This document shows, piece after piece, positions 9,924-19,911 of a stretch of DNA of 64,000 nucleotides. Within the stretch, counting starts at the first letter, position 1; every line of letters begins with the position of its first letter. A model generated the notes under the pieces. It saw nothing but the letters and a program-made list of their open reading frames with translations. It did no database searches and had not been told where the DNA came from. The DNA is taken from contig CAMTWO010000031.1 of the NCBI GenBank assembly GCA_947085405.1, positions 124,001-188,000 on the forward strand, given 5' to 3'. The DNA comes from JASEGV01 sp947085405 (GTDB lineage: Bacteria > Bacteroidota > Ignavibacteria > UBA10030 > BY39). Made by a program: the position numbers and the translations under genes.

Positions 9924-11597
9924 TTATTTATCCAATTTGAATTCTAAATCTTTTTTGATTTTAAATTTTCCATCCTGTTCTGAAATTTCAACATAGATAG
10001 GTAACTGAGCATTCCCCTCATACGCATAATTCACACTAAAAGGAAATTCTATTTCCCTCGTTTCGCCTGGACCGATACTATTAAAACTATAATAATCGAT
10101 ACCACCATAAAAAATATCTGAACCATCGATTATTATTCTTGCTTTCACATTTTTTGCTGTTGATTGCCCCGTATTTACGACTAAGAAAGAAACGTTGACT
10201 AATTTACCTTTTTCTATTATTCCATTGTTATTTTCATCGAAGTATTTTACACCTTCAATATCCAATACTGGTGGACCGATTTTATTAGAAACGATATAAA
10301 TAACTGTTGGGGCAGCTTCGAAACCGTTAATATCAAAAGATTTAATTTCTACACCAAATTTTCCATCAGGTAATTCTATTCCGGCTGCGATAGGAACCTT
10401 TATAATTTTTTCTTCTTTAGGCAATAATTGAGCTATGGTTTCCTTTATGTCTATTGTAGGATAACCATTAGAATCTGCAATTAGATTATTAGCGATGATT
10501 TTTACATCGATAGCTTTAACAGTACCTTGATTTGTTACTTTGATATTTAGAGTTCCTACAGTACCGGCAAATAGAGTATCACTTCCATTTTCATTAACAA
10601 TGTTTGCATTCAGAGAAAGTTTTGGCACCTCGCTATCACTAATAGAAAGAGGAATAATTTTGACATATAAATTTTGCTCTGAATTGAATCCATCTTTTTC
10701 TCTACATTTTATATGTATTTTAACATCTTGCTGTTTTAAAATCTTTGGATCTGCGGTAATATTAAATTCAAAATCTTTACTGCTGCCCGGTGAAAGAATT
10801 GGGATATAAGTTGGCGTAGGATCAGAAGTGATGTTTACCCCGGGGCCTATAATCCTGGCTTTAATCTCCAAATCGTCTGCGTTTCCCTGACCATAATTTA
10901 CCAGCGTAAATTTGATTTTTTGATTATCTCCTGTTAGTATTTCATAATTTTCAGCGGCAAGAATTGAGAGTTTTGGTGTGGGCATTTCGATTATTTCATC
11001 TTCAATATATTTGTTGTTACCCCCCTGTAAACCTAAAAATCCGTTACCTGAGAAATTAAAGAGCTGGCTTGTTCCAATAGAAACTTGGGCGTAATATTGA
11101 TTTAAATTATTAAATTTTCCGATTTCTGTAAATATGGAATTGAAATTCTTTTCTGTAAAAGTATATTTGTACCCGGCAGATATCGAAAATAAAAAATTGT
11201 AATCAAGTTTTAAGGACAATTCAGCCATGTTCGGAAGATCTGCTAAATTAACCCCCTCCATATATACCATTGAGCTAGCACCGATTGTATATTTATGTCC
11301 TGAACCTAAAGGAATATATAAACCAAATGGTAATAAATATAAAGGTTCACCAAACAATTTTGTTGTAACCGAACCTCTTAAAAGATTAAATTGCAAAAAT
11401 TTTATACGCAACCCGATTAAATCTAAGGAGTAATATAAACCTGACGATTTTGATTGGACCCCTCCGTTAACAACTATAAAATAATTAACCCATCCGGCCG
11501 ATTCCCATTTATCAACAGGCATTGTTTTATACTTTTTCTGAGCATAAGATTGAAAGAACAAAAACAATATCATTAAAAGTATTACAGTTTTTTTCAT
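9924..11597 (-). CDS. Secreted protein with tandem CARDB-like domains
   Basis: The 557-residue product has a clear signal peptide (lysines, then VILLMILFLFFQSYAQ). The first 200 residues are beta-rich with alternating hydrophobic residues, possibly a small outer-membrane or surface domain. Three repeats of about 110 residues follow, each with the phrasing of CARDB adhesion domains: a loss of symmetry statement such as LVNYGQGNADDL, VTNQGTVKAIDV or VVNTGQSTAKNV, then a conserved SPGSSKDFEF or GPGETREIEF turn. These modules mediate protein contacts at the cell surface. It lies 24 nt after a kinase gene and 8 nt before the putative lipoprotein gene. Confidence 0.8.
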   Translation of the reverse strand: MKKTVILLMILFLFFQSYAQKKYKTMPVDKWESAGWVNYFIVVNGGVQSKSSGLYYSLDLIGLRIKFLQFNLLRGSVTTKLFGEPLYLLPFGLYIPLGSGHKYTIGASSMVYMEGVNLADLPNMAELSLKLDYNFLFSISAGYKYTFTEKNFNSIFTEIGKFNNLNQYYAQVSIGTSQLFNFSGNGFLGLQGGNNKYIEDEIIEMPTPKLSILAAENYEILTGDNQKIKFTLVNYGQGNADDLEIKARIIGPGVNITSDPTPTYIPILSPGSSKDFEFNITADPKILKQQDVKIHIKCREKDGFNSEQNLYVKIIPLSISDSEVPKLSLNANIVNENGSDTLFAGTVGTLNIKVTNQGTVKAIDVKIIANNLIADSNGYPTIDIKETIAQLLPKEEKIIKVPIAAGIELPDGKFGVEIKSFDINGFEAAPTVIYIVSNKIGPPVLDIEGVKYFDENNNGIIEKGKLVNVSFLVVNTGQSTAKNVKARIIIDGSDIFYGGIDYYSFNSIGPGETREIEFPFSVNYAYEGNAQLPIYVEISEQDGKFKIKKDLEFKLDK

Positions 11598-11621
11598 AAT
11601 TACTCCTTATAAAATCTACAT

Positions 11622-13679
11622 TTATTTTTTAAGTTCAGCCTCAGACCGTTTTATTTTGAGGAGCTTATTGTCAGGATTCAGCTCAAGAGCTTTCCCATAA
11701 GTTTGTACAGCAGCCTCATAATCTTTTTTCTCCCTCTGAGTATCACCTAAACGGGTTATTGCTTCAAGTACACGATCTTTGTAATTTGTTGCACGTGGAT
11801 TTCCGGGAGATAGCTGCAGAACTTCGGCATACCTTGATAACGCACAATCCCAATCGGCAGAACGGAGACAGTTATCGGCTTGACTGAGAGTGCGGTTAAT
11901 TTTTTCCTGCGCACTCTGAACTTTTATTTTTTGTTGAGATTCACTCAATTTAACTGAAAAATTATTATCATCACGAAAATACTTTAAACCGTCACGAAAC
12001 AAGTCTGCAGCGCGAGACCACTTACCTGATACAAAAGCTTTTTCACCTTCCGATTGATACCGATTGTAAATATTTTTTAGTGCCGTAGATGCGATATTAT
12101 TATCAGGGTCAATTTTTAGAATATCCTGTATATAATCGTACGCAACGTTCACCTCATATTCTTGAGCTACATATTCCTGTAACCGTTTCTCGAGGGGGCT
12201 TACGTATATTCTTTTTTCTAAATTTCTCAACTCACTATTATCGGGATAATACCGGGAAACTTGTTGGTAGATTGATTTTGCTTGATCTGAATTATTACCA
12301 GCAAGTTCTCCTTCCGCCTTATTTATTAAATCCTTTAAAATATTATCGAGCCTTTGTAAGGCAGTTACATTTGTAGAATGGAGACGCAGAACTTCTTTGT
12401 AAATTTCAACTGCATTTTTCCCCGGAGGATTAACCAGATTGTTTTTACTGTATAATGCAGCCGCCTCGTCCAACAGTGTTTTGATACGTCCTTTTTCAAA
12501 CCCCTGAAATTTATTCCAATTACCATCCTTAAAATCTTCATCTCCGACACTATTAGAAAATACTTGCGATGACGGCTCAGAACCGGGACGCAATACTAAA
12601 AAACTTAAAATGGCGATAAGAATAATAATTACAGATATCAAAATCCCAGAGAATGAAATTGATTGTTTCTCTTTCCTTAGATTCGCTATCTTTGAGGAAA
12701 TTTTAATTGTTCTGGATCTACCATCCACGATATTTAGATCGATACTCTTTTGTTTCCGTAATGCTTCGGAAAGCTCTGTCCCTCGCTGAAACCTGTTGGA
12801 AGGATTTTTAAACAAACATTTGGTGATAACACCTTCGAACCATATAGGAATATCCTTACGCAAAGACTTCGGGGAAACCGGATTATCGTGTACAATTTTA
12901 TAAATAGTTGTTATTGGATTGTCTCCCTTGAATGGAACTTGTCCGGTAACTGATTCGAACAAAACAATACCAAGCGAAAATATGTCGCTACGTCCATCAA
13001 TTCCGGCACCCTCGGCTTGTTCGGGACTCATGTATTCAGGGGTTCCAACTACGGCACCCGGGTTTGTCAGCTTAGTACCCGAGGCGGCAAAAGCAATACC
13101 GAAATCAGTTAAAACCGGTCTGCCACTATTAGTAACAATGATGTTTGCACTTTTAATGTCGCGGTGGACAATACCCCGTAAGTGGGCGTATTCCAGGGCT
13201 TCGGCAATAGGCGAAATGTAATTTATAGCTTGTTCGATACTTAGATATCTTTTTTGTTTAATCAGAGCGTGCAGGTCAATGCCATCGAGAAATTCCATCG
13301 CGATGTAGTGAACACCATTCTCGATTCCTTCGTCGTATATTGCAACAATGTTTGGATGACTGAGCCGGGCGGCTTGCCGAGCTTCACGATGGAAGCGTTC
13401 AAGAAATTCTTTATCGTGAGTAAATTGCTGTGGTAATATTTTTAACGCAACAACCCGGTCGAGATTTTTTTGAATTGCTTTATAAACAACAGCCATACCA
13501 CCGTGCCCGACTTCTTGTTGGATTTCATATTTTTCGGCGAGAGCCCATTTTATATGGCTTTCAGAATCGTTGCCTCCGGGTTGAGTTTTTTGAATAAGCC
13601 ATTCACCGCAAAAGCGGCATTTAGTAGCTTTTGATTTAATTAGTTCGCCACAATAAGGGCATTTTTGTTGATCATCCAT
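11622..13679 (-). CDS. Zinc-ribbon Ser/Thr protein kinase with TM and extracytoplasmic TPRs
   Basis: The 685-residue product has a zinc ribbon (C7-x2-C10, C21-x2-C24) and a kinase domain at about 48-310, with a GHGGMA loop, VHRDIKSAN, DFG and TPEYMSPEQAEG. One transmembrane helix lies near 342-362 and TPR-like repeats fill 385-685, with a clear unit near the end (DYEAAVQTYGKALELNPDN). Architecture matches the 693-residue kinase at the far end of the operon, but the sequence is more distant and lacks the shared 58-residue patch. The TPR array is predicted to be periplasmic and could bind the secreted partners encoded next to it. Confidence 0.92.
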   Translation of the reverse strand: MDDQQKCPYCGELIKSKATKCRFCGEWLIQKTQPGGNDSESHIKWALAEKYEIQQEVGHGGMAVVYKAIQKNLDRVVALKILPQQFTHDKEFLERFHREARQAARLSHPNIVAIYDEGIENGVHYIAMEFLDGIDLHALIKQKRYLSIEQAINYISPIAEALEYAHLRGIVHRDIKSANIIVTNSGRPVLTDFGIAFAASGTKLTNPGAVVGTPEYMSPEQAEGAGIDGRSDIFSLGIVLFESVTGQVPFKGDNPITTIYKIVHDNPVSPKSLRKDIPIWFEGVITKCLFKNPSNRFQRGTELSEALRKQKSIDLNIVDGRSRTIKISSKIANLRKEKQSISFSGILISVIIILIAILSFLVLRPGSEPSSQVFSNSVGDEDFKDGNWNKFQGFEKGRIKTLLDEAAALYSKNNLVNPPGKNAVEIYKEVLRLHSTNVTALQRLDNILKDLINKAEGELAGNNSDQAKSIYQQVSRYYPDNSELRNLEKRIYVSPLEKRLQEYVAQEYEVNVAYDYIQDILKIDPDNNIASTALKNIYNRYQSEGEKAFVSGKWSRAADLFRDGLKYFRDDNNFSVKLSESQQKIKVQSAQEKINRTLSQADNCLRSADWDCALSRYAEVLQLSPGNPRATNYKDRVLEAITRLGDTQREKKDYEAAVQTYGKALELNPDNKLLKIKRSEAELKK

Positions 13680-13746
13680 TTATTTTTTTCCAAAATATAT
13701 TTATTGCTTCTTTAGCAGCCATATAAAAAATTTTCCAAAGTGTAAT

Positions 13747-13759
13747 CCGCCAGAGGCGG
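13747..13759. repeat. CCGCC-AGA-GGCGG palindrome, copy 1
   Basis: A perfect 5-bp stem with a 3-nt loop sits about 20 bp past the stop of the 769-residue SUMF1 gene. The same element occurs at the same relative place after the paralogous SUMF1 gene. It could act as a weak terminator or RNA stabiliser between operon genes, or be a dispersed genomic palindrome; no T tract follows. Confidence 0.7.
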
Positions 13760-13778
13760 ATAATAGTTCAAAGTGATA

Positions 13779-16088
13779 CTATTTGTCCTGAGAAAGCCGA
13801 AAACCGACGAGATTGTTACGGTACGTCGGTGTGCTCCCGCCGCGGTCAGCCGCACGACAATCACCATCGATAGGGTTCCACGAACCGCCCCGAGCGACAC
13901 GATAAGTTCCGCTTGAAGGACCCTGAGGATTTTTTTCAGGACTTTTATTATAGTAATTTTCATCATACCAATCAGAACACCATTCCCAAACATTACCGCT
14001 CATATCATAGATACCAAGCTCGTTCGGTTTCTTCTGTCCGACAGGATGTGTTTTACTGCCGGAATTGTTTGTATACCACGCAACCTCATCAATGTTATTA
14101 CTTCCGCTGTATTTATATCCTTTGTTTTTATTTCCACCTCGGGCGGCATATTCCCACTCGGCTTCTGTAGGCAATCTCTTTCCTTCCCACTTTGCGTATG
14201 CAACAGCATCGTTCCAACTAACATGAATTACAGGATTGTTCAATTCTGTTTGGGTACTTCCTTTCACATCGTGACGCCAGTTAACACCAGTTTGCTTTTT
14301 CACCACACTGCCAGTCCTTATATAGCTTACATCATCCTTTTCCGCATCAGTTTTATAGCCTGTCGCATCAATAAATGTTTTGAACTCTCCAAGAGTTACT
14401 TCGTATTTGCCAATATAAAAACTATTAACATATACACGGTGAACCGGTTTTTCCTCGCTATGGCCATCATTACTTCCCATATCGAACCAGCCGCCTTCTA
14501 CGAGTATCATAGCATCTGTGTTGTCATTGGAATTATTGTTAAAAGAAGATGTAATAGCTGTTTCTTTTCCCCCATATATGGTAATTTTATTATCTATATT
14601 TTTTTGTAATTGATCAAGCAGCCGTATATTAAAAAGCGGGTAACGATCTACCCACCGTTTGGCTTCAATTTTATTTCCGTCACTAGTATTCAATCTCCAT
14701 ATATTTGCAGATTTAACAAAAAGCGTCGAAGAATACTGCCTCATCTGCTCTACAAAAAACCGGTCTGATGGTGAACCTTGTTCCATTTGTACACTGAGTG
14801 GCTGAAAAATTTGCCTATCGAATGTTGTCAACGCAACCATAATTGCTTCAGCTTCCCTTGCGTTCATAGTTCGTCCTATTTGCCAGATCATTGCGGTAGG
14901 AAGAAATAAAGCTATTGCCCCGGCACTGGTACCTGTACCCAGCGCAGAAATCACAGCTTTTCCCACAAGTCCGCTAAATACAGTCTTACTTACACTTTTC
15001 ATTACCTCTCCGCCGACAGCAGCGTTCCTTGCAGCATTTATAAGATCGGTTATTTCTTTTTTCCTTTGCTCTTCAATTTTTTGTCTTGCTTCCTTAAACC
15101 CTTCCTTTATTAACGGGTCAATGTCAGATAACTTGTCTAATTGTGACTGAAAAAGGTCGATCCTTGTATCCTGAAAAGCACTTAAAGCAATGTAGGTTAA
15201 TAACATTTCAATTTCTGCTTTTGAGTATGCTTCCTGGGCGTTAAATACAGCTTCGACAATTGCAAGCGACGGACCTAGCTTCGCAGATACTTTGGAAGCT
15301 TTACTGCCAACAACTTTGAATTTGCGAAGTCCCTTAGTAATTTTAAGTATATCAATTGTCTTATCGATATTACTGACTGTTTTTGCCGCATTGCTTGTCT
15401 GGCGTGTAACCTTTTCCAATTGCTCATCAAGTTCAGGATCAATTTGCAACAATATTTTGTAGAATAAATCACGATATAATCTCTTTCTAATTTTACCTGT
15501 AGTAAGTTTATCATTTGGTGATGCCATATCAAAAACTTCCTTCCGTATATCATCTTCATAATAAACAGAACCGATGCCAAGGACATACGGTGGAATAAAG
15601 TACGGAACATAGAGAGTACCGAGCCAGTATGTTGTTTCCCTAACACCGGTTAATTCTAATTTTTGCTGTACTTTCCACGAGGACGGAACGTAATATCCTG
15701 AAAAGGAACTTGTTGTAGATTGGGTGGATTCTTTGCTCTGAGATGAACTATTTTGGGGCCAGAGGATTAAAGTAATTTCTGAAATTCCTCCTATCCTGTA
15801 ATTTGTTTGTGTTATGTGATAATTCGGAGCAGTTGCAGTAATTTTTACATTTGTTGTAGTATTATTTCCGGGCACTTCAATCCGATAATTCCCGTTACCT
15901 AAATTATTAACAGGAAAATTTAATACTTTAGCTGACAAAGAAGAAACGATTTCAAATGTTGCATTCGCGATAGGATTTCCTGATTTATCTACAACTTTAA
16001 TATTGAAATAAGGAGTTTGTGAAAATACATTCAGAGAGAGAAAATAAAAACAGATAAATAGAGTAAATATTTTTATTAAATTTCTCAT
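13779..16088 (-). CDS. Secreted SUMF1 (formylglycine-enzyme-like) protein
   Basis: The 769-residue protein has a signal peptide and an Ig-like N-terminal domain (25-110). A helical middle follows, similar to the 932-residue protein in this operon, and then a C-terminal SUMF1/FGE-sulfatase fold at about 525-769. Diagnostic phrases are GGWFDMGS, YEVTLGEF, LPTEAEWEYAARGG, MSGNVWEW, ARGGSW and VGFRLS. In most bacterial signalling loci this fold is a binding module rather than an enzyme converting cysteine to formylglycine; no sulfatase gene is nearby, so binding is more likely. Its SUMF1 part is a close paralogue of the next gene's. A CCGCC palindrome lies just past the stop. Confidence 0.85.
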   Translation of the reverse strand: MRNLIKIFTLFICFYFLSLNVFSQTPYFNIKVVDKSGNPIANATFEIVSSLSAKVLNFPVNNLGNGNYRIEVPGNNTTTNVKITATAPNYHITQTNYRIGGISEITLILWPQNSSSQSKESTQSTTSSFSGYYVPSSWKVQQKLELTGVRETTYWLGTLYVPYFIPPYVLGIGSVYYEDDIRKEVFDMASPNDKLTTGKIRKRLYRDLFYKILLQIDPELDEQLEKVTRQTSNAAKTVSNIDKTIDILKITKGLRKFKVVGSKASKVSAKLGPSLAIVEAVFNAQEAYSKAEIEMLLTYIALSAFQDTRIDLFQSQLDKLSDIDPLIKEGFKEARQKIEEQRKKEITDLINAARNAAVGGEVMKSVSKTVFSGLVGKAVISALGTGTSAGAIALFLPTAMIWQIGRTMNAREAEAIMVALTTFDRQIFQPLSVQMEQGSPSDRFFVEQMRQYSSTLFVKSANIWRLNTSDGNKIEAKRWVDRYPLFNIRLLDQLQKNIDNKITIYGGKETAITSSFNNNSNDNTDAMILVEGGWFDMGSNDGHSEEKPVHRVYVNSFYIGKYEVTLGEFKTFIDATGYKTDAEKDDVSYIRTGSVVKKQTGVNWRHDVKGSTQTELNNPVIHVSWNDAVAYAKWEGKRLPTEAEWEYAARGGNKNKGYKYSGSNNIDEVAWYTNNSGSKTHPVGQKKPNELGIYDMSGNVWEWCSDWYDENYYNKSPEKNPQGPSSGTYRVARGGSWNPIDGDCRAADRGGSTPTYRNNLVGFRLSQDK

Positions 16089-16137
16089 GATTAATCTTTC
16101 TATACTGTTTTATTTGTTATTAAATAATTTGATAAAT

Positions 16138-16150
16138 CCGCCAGAGGCGG
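16138..16150. repeat. CCGCC-AGA-GGCGG palindrome, copy 2
   Basis: Second copy of the palindrome, about 12 bp past the stop of the 390-residue SUMF1 gene. Its position matches copy 1, so the 3' end of the gene was probably duplicated together with the element. Confidence 0.7.
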
Positions 16151-16161
16151 GTAAAGTGTAA

Positions 16162-17334
16162 CTATAAGTCCCGCGATAACCGAAAACCGAGGTAATTGTG
16201 ACGGAATGACCGTGGTTTGGACCAGCCGCGATCTGCCGTTCGGCAGATGTAATCGATGTCGAACCAAGAACCGCCCCGAAGAACACGAGATGTTCCGCTT
16301 GTTGGTCCCTGAGGATTCTTTTCAAGACTTTTGGTATAATATTCTTTATCATACAAATCAGAACACCATTCCCAGACACTACCACTCATATCGTAAATAC
16401 CAAGCTCGTTCGGTTTCTTCTGTCCAACATTATGTATTGTATTGTTCGAATTCGTACCGTACCACGCTACATCAGCTATGTTATTACTTCCGCTGTATTT
16501 GTAACCATTGCTTTTGTTGCCACCTCGGGCGGCATATTCCCACTCGGCTTCGGTCGGCAACCTGTACTTTCTGCCGGTTTGTGTATTTAACTTTTTCAAA
16601 AAATCCTGAATGTCGTTCCATGATACATTTTCCACAGGACAATCGTTGCACCCACTGAAATGGCTTGGGTTATTGCCCATTACTTCTTTCCACTGTTTTT
16701 GTGTTACTTCGTATTTGCCTATATAAAAGCTGTTCACATAAACGCGGTGGATAGGTTTTTCATCGCTAAGGCCATCATTACTTCCCATATCGAACCAGCC
16801 GCCTTCAACAAGGACCATCCCCTCATAACCTTCTTTGTATTCGCTTCTTTTATTTTCAGAGATAACTTTTACAGCATCTTTAAGGGTCGATGAACCGGAG
16901 CTGTTTTTAAATTCGCCTTCAAATACCGGTACTCCGTCCGAACTCCTTAGAATTGTTAATCTCAATTCATTATTTGATACAACCTCGCCGCTAATCAGGA
17001 ACATAATATCAAGATTATCAAACAGAGATTTTTGTGTTTTTCTATCATTAAAGCCGAGTGTTTTAAGTTTCAGCACATCCTTTTGGTCCTGTAAAACTTT
17101 GTATGGAAAAATCATAAACTTATCGTGTATGCCCGGTATTTTCTTCAGCTCATCATAAAACTTAACCTCCAACCCTTCATTCCCTGAAAATTTCATTATA
17201 CCGATAGCGATCGGAGACGAGTAACCTGCGAAGGGATTAGGAGAAATATCCTTGTATGTCACGGTTAGGGTTTGGGAAAACAAGGAAGCGCTTAAGATGA
17301 CCTGAAGCATTATGTATAATAACTTAGAACTCAT
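16162..17334 (-). CDS. Secreted protein with C-terminal SUMF1 domain
   Basis: The 390-residue product has a signal peptide and an alpha/beta domain at about 35-165 (SPIAIGIMKFSG, LFDNLDIMFLISGEVV) reminiscent of the TolB N-terminal or curli-associated CsgG-like fold. A SUMF1 domain fills 170-390, with GGWFDMGS, YEVTQKQW, LPTEAEWEYAARGG, MSGSVWEW and LRGGSW. The C-terminal 220 residues are closely similar to the following 769-residue protein, including long near-identical DNA stretches, which points to a recent domain duplication. It lies 12 nt after the Cache-like protein gene. A sensory or scaffolding role in the envelope is inferred. Confidence 0.82.
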   Translation of the reverse strand: MSSKLLYIMLQVILSASLFSQTLTVTYKDISPNPFAGYSSPIAIGIMKFSGNEGLEVKFYDELKKIPGIHDKFMIFPYKVLQDQKDVLKLKTLGFNDRKTQKSLFDNLDIMFLISGEVVSNNELRLTILRSSDGVPVFEGEFKNSSGSSTLKDAVKVISENKRSEYKEGYEGMVLVEGGWFDMGSNDGLSDEKPIHRVYVNSFYIGKYEVTQKQWKEVMGNNPSHFSGCNDCPVENVSWNDIQDFLKKLNTQTGRKYRLPTEAEWEYAARGGNKSNGYKYSGSNNIADVAWYGTNSNNTIHNVGQKKPNELGIYDMSGSVWEWCSDLYDKEYYTKSLEKNPQGPTSGTSRVLRGGSWFDIDYICRTADRGWSKPRSFRHNYLGFRLSRDL

Positions 17335-17346
17335 TTACATTCCATA

Positions 17347-19896
17347 TTAGTATTGTTTCTTTATTCCAAACCTTATTGCAGCTTTCCAGGTTTTATCGAT
17401 GTAGATCGGTGTTACAACATCCACTGCTTCGCGATTATCGTAACTTATCTCCCGATACATATATGCTAAAGCTCTGGATGATTTTGGGTAATATTCCTCA
17501 TCATATTTACCCAAATCGCGATTGTACGATTCGTTTTGAATTATTTTCCCGTCCAACCCGTGATATACCATATACGAAATATATTCGCTTGATTTAAGCT
17601 GCGCCCAATATCTGGAAATATTCAAAGAACTTTTAGCGGCAAGTTCGCATTTTAATATCCCTGAAATTAATTCAATAATACTTCGGGTACTTGCATTTTG
17701 AACATGTGATTGCAATCGCTGCCAAGGTTCATCTGACATTTTTTTAATACGAATATCTGAGAGGATAAGCATTTCCTGATCCGATAATTCATCGGAAAAC
17801 TGAAACACGATATAATTTCCGTTTATCCGATTAATCATCCAATTAACTTTTTGAGCATTATCATATGTAAGTGATGGATAGGAAACTGATATTATTTTTT
17901 GATTTGAAGGAAGAATAAAATTTTTCTTTTCACCAACAGAGTATATAATAGCACCGTTTACTGATAGGACATAAACACCTTTTAAGTAGTGTGGCCACAT
18001 CGTCAGTAGGTTGTTTTGAAAAAATAAATCACGATGTTTTTCCGATTGGACTCTTTCCCAGAAGACCGGAAATATTTTTGCGACTGACAATAAATATTTT
18101 GCCCTTAGATTTACAAGACAAATTTTTAGTATGTTATCATCAGCATTTTGCCTGAATAATCGTTTATTCAACTTATACGCGTCATCAAATCTAAATGCTA
18201 ACAAATATATTTGTTGTAAATGATCGAAAGCTTTGTCCCACTGAATAATATTTTGATTACGATTCCAATTAAAGAGTAACCATTCGTATTGGTCAGCCGC
18301 AACTGAAAAGTCGCCAATCTCATAACTGCTTTTTGCATACATAGCCCGTAAATCAAAATTATTTTCTATTAAGCTAAGATAGGGTGAGGCGTTTTGAAAT
18401 AATTGTAAATAATTAATATTTCTATAATCCGAAATAATCGCTTCTCTAAGAGACATATTTCTTTTTTCAGAAATTGTCTTCTGAAATTTTGCATTAAGTG
18501 ATTTTGAATAGTATTCGAGAGCTTGCCAGAACTCAGATTTATTGTAATGAAAGTCTCCTTTCAAGCCATTTATGTTACTTACATAATTGATGTTATCGGG
18601 ATATAGCGCTCTTATTAGTTCCCACAAATCTATTCTCTCAGTTAAGGTGTTTTCTGTTTGACTAAACATATCAAGCTGAGCATTAAATAATTTATACTTT
18701 AATTCTTTATACCATTTTTCGTTGGTTGATACTTTCCAGTCATTTTCTGCCCGCTGAAAAAGTTGCTGATAATCATTCTCGACATTTTTTTTTACAATTG
18801 AGGAAGCGTATTCTCTGATGATATCCAATGCCCTATCACTAATTTCATTTGAATAAACCAATTTATAGCCCGCATATAAAGTGTCGAGTGCCGTAAGAAA
18901 CAAGTTAGATTTTTGGTACTCAGCGCTTAAGCGAAGGTAGAGATTCGCTATAGAATTCCGGATAACAGAATCCGGAAAAGAGATATTATATGAATATGAT
19001 AATTTAGCGGATTTATTCTTTTGTTTTAGATTATCACCCTCCAGAACAGAAATATGATATGGTCGAACTTTTTCCAAAGAGCGAACGTCGGGTACTTCAT
19101 ATTCAATCGTGTAAATTCCTTGATATGCCTTTGATAGACTGTAATATATTTTTTGTTGCAATACATCGTAATCGGTTGTAATCGGCTCTGTCAATAAAGT
19201 TATATTTGCAACTTTAGGATGTTTGCCCAGGTTTGTTTCTTTCTTACATAGGAGTATTAACCAATTCAATGAGTTTGGAATATTATCTTTATATATATCT
19301 TCAAGCCTGTTTAATTCCTCTGATTTAATAGACTTTGTAACAAACCATAAAATATTATTTGTTTCAAAAAGGGAAGTTTTGTTTTGAGAAATGAAATCTA
19401 AAGCCATTGTAACCGTTAATGGTTCAATAATTTTTGATTCTACTTTCCTCCGTATGATATCTTTATAAGGTAACTCTGAGATGCTGCCGTTGGTAGAGAT
19501 GAATAGGCGAATCTTTAAAAATGATTTCTCAAAAGTTTGCAACGACAACAAAACTGTGTGAATACTTTCCAACTCTTCCTGAGCTATATATTCTAAATCT
19601 AAAAAAAGGTTTAGGTCGTATTTTAATGTACCGGTATAATTAGAAAGAGATTTTATAACACAAGGTTTATCCCCCTCAAATAAAGTCATTTTGGGAATAA
19701 TATCATCAGGATTATTAGCTAATATTTGAGCGCCGTACAATAAAATAACATCCTGTTTTAATATCGGGTAATTGGAATAATCAATATTCAATGTTTTAAT
19801 AATACTTGTATTAAATTCGTGATTGCCCGCATAAATAGAAAGGCTTGTCAAAGCCAACAAGCAAAAATACGCAATGGATTTGTGTAACAATTTCAC
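17347..19896 (-). CDS. Secreted protein with degenerate vWA-like start and Cache-like C-terminus
   Basis: The 849-residue product has a signal peptide. Residues 40-250 alternate strands and helices like a vWA fold, but the MIDAS is not seen (LNLFLDLEY where DxSxS is expected). Residues about 330-620 are helical and TPR-like. The final 90 residues (GLDGKIIQNE, then DVVTPIYIDKTWKAAIRFGI) read like a Cache sensor domain that ends with a strand facing a ligand pocket. The gene follows the phosphatase by 15 nt. I do not recognise a family for the full length, so a ligand-sensing role is only a suggestion. Confidence 0.65.
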   Translation of the reverse strand: MKLLHKSIAYFCLLALTSLSIYAGNHEFNTSIIKTLNIDYSNYPILKQDVILLYGAQILANNPDDIIPKMTLFEGDKPCVIKSLSNYTGTLKYDLNLFLDLEYIAQEELESIHTVLLSLQTFEKSFLKIRLFISTNGSISELPYKDIIRRKVESKIIEPLTVTMALDFISQNKTSLFETNNILWFVTKSIKSEELNRLEDIYKDNIPNSLNWLILLCKKETNLGKHPKVANITLLTEPITTDYDVLQQKIYYSLSKAYQGIYTIEYEVPDVRSLEKVRPYHISVLEGDNLKQKNKSAKLSYSYNISFPDSVIRNSIANLYLRLSAEYQKSNLFLTALDTLYAGYKLVYSNEISDRALDIIREYASSIVKKNVENDYQQLFQRAENDWKVSTNEKWYKELKYKLFNAQLDMFSQTENTLTERIDLWELIRALYPDNINYVSNINGLKGDFHYNKSEFWQALEYYSKSLNAKFQKTISEKRNMSLREAIISDYRNINYLQLFQNASPYLSLIENNFDLRAMYAKSSYEIGDFSVAADQYEWLLFNWNRNQNIIQWDKAFDHLQQIYLLAFRFDDAYKLNKRLFRQNADDNILKICLVNLRAKYLLSVAKIFPVFWERVQSEKHRDLFFQNNLLTMWPHYLKGVYVLSVNGAIIYSVGEKKNFILPSNQKIISVSYPSLTYDNAQKVNWMINRINGNYIVFQFSDELSDQEMLILSDIRIKKMSDEPWQRLQSHVQNASTRSIIELISGILKCELAAKSSLNISRYWAQLKSSEYISYMVYHGLDGKIIQNESYNRDLGKYDEEYYPKSSRALAYMYREISYDNREAVDVVTPIYIDKTWKAAIRFGIKKQY

Positions 19897-19911
19897 TTAA
19901 CACCTCGATAG

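Noticed and set aside
13712..13993. Overlapping minus-strand ORFs at the ends of the SUMF1 genes
   Set aside because: Shadows of the SUMF1 frame; no independent start signals or motifs.
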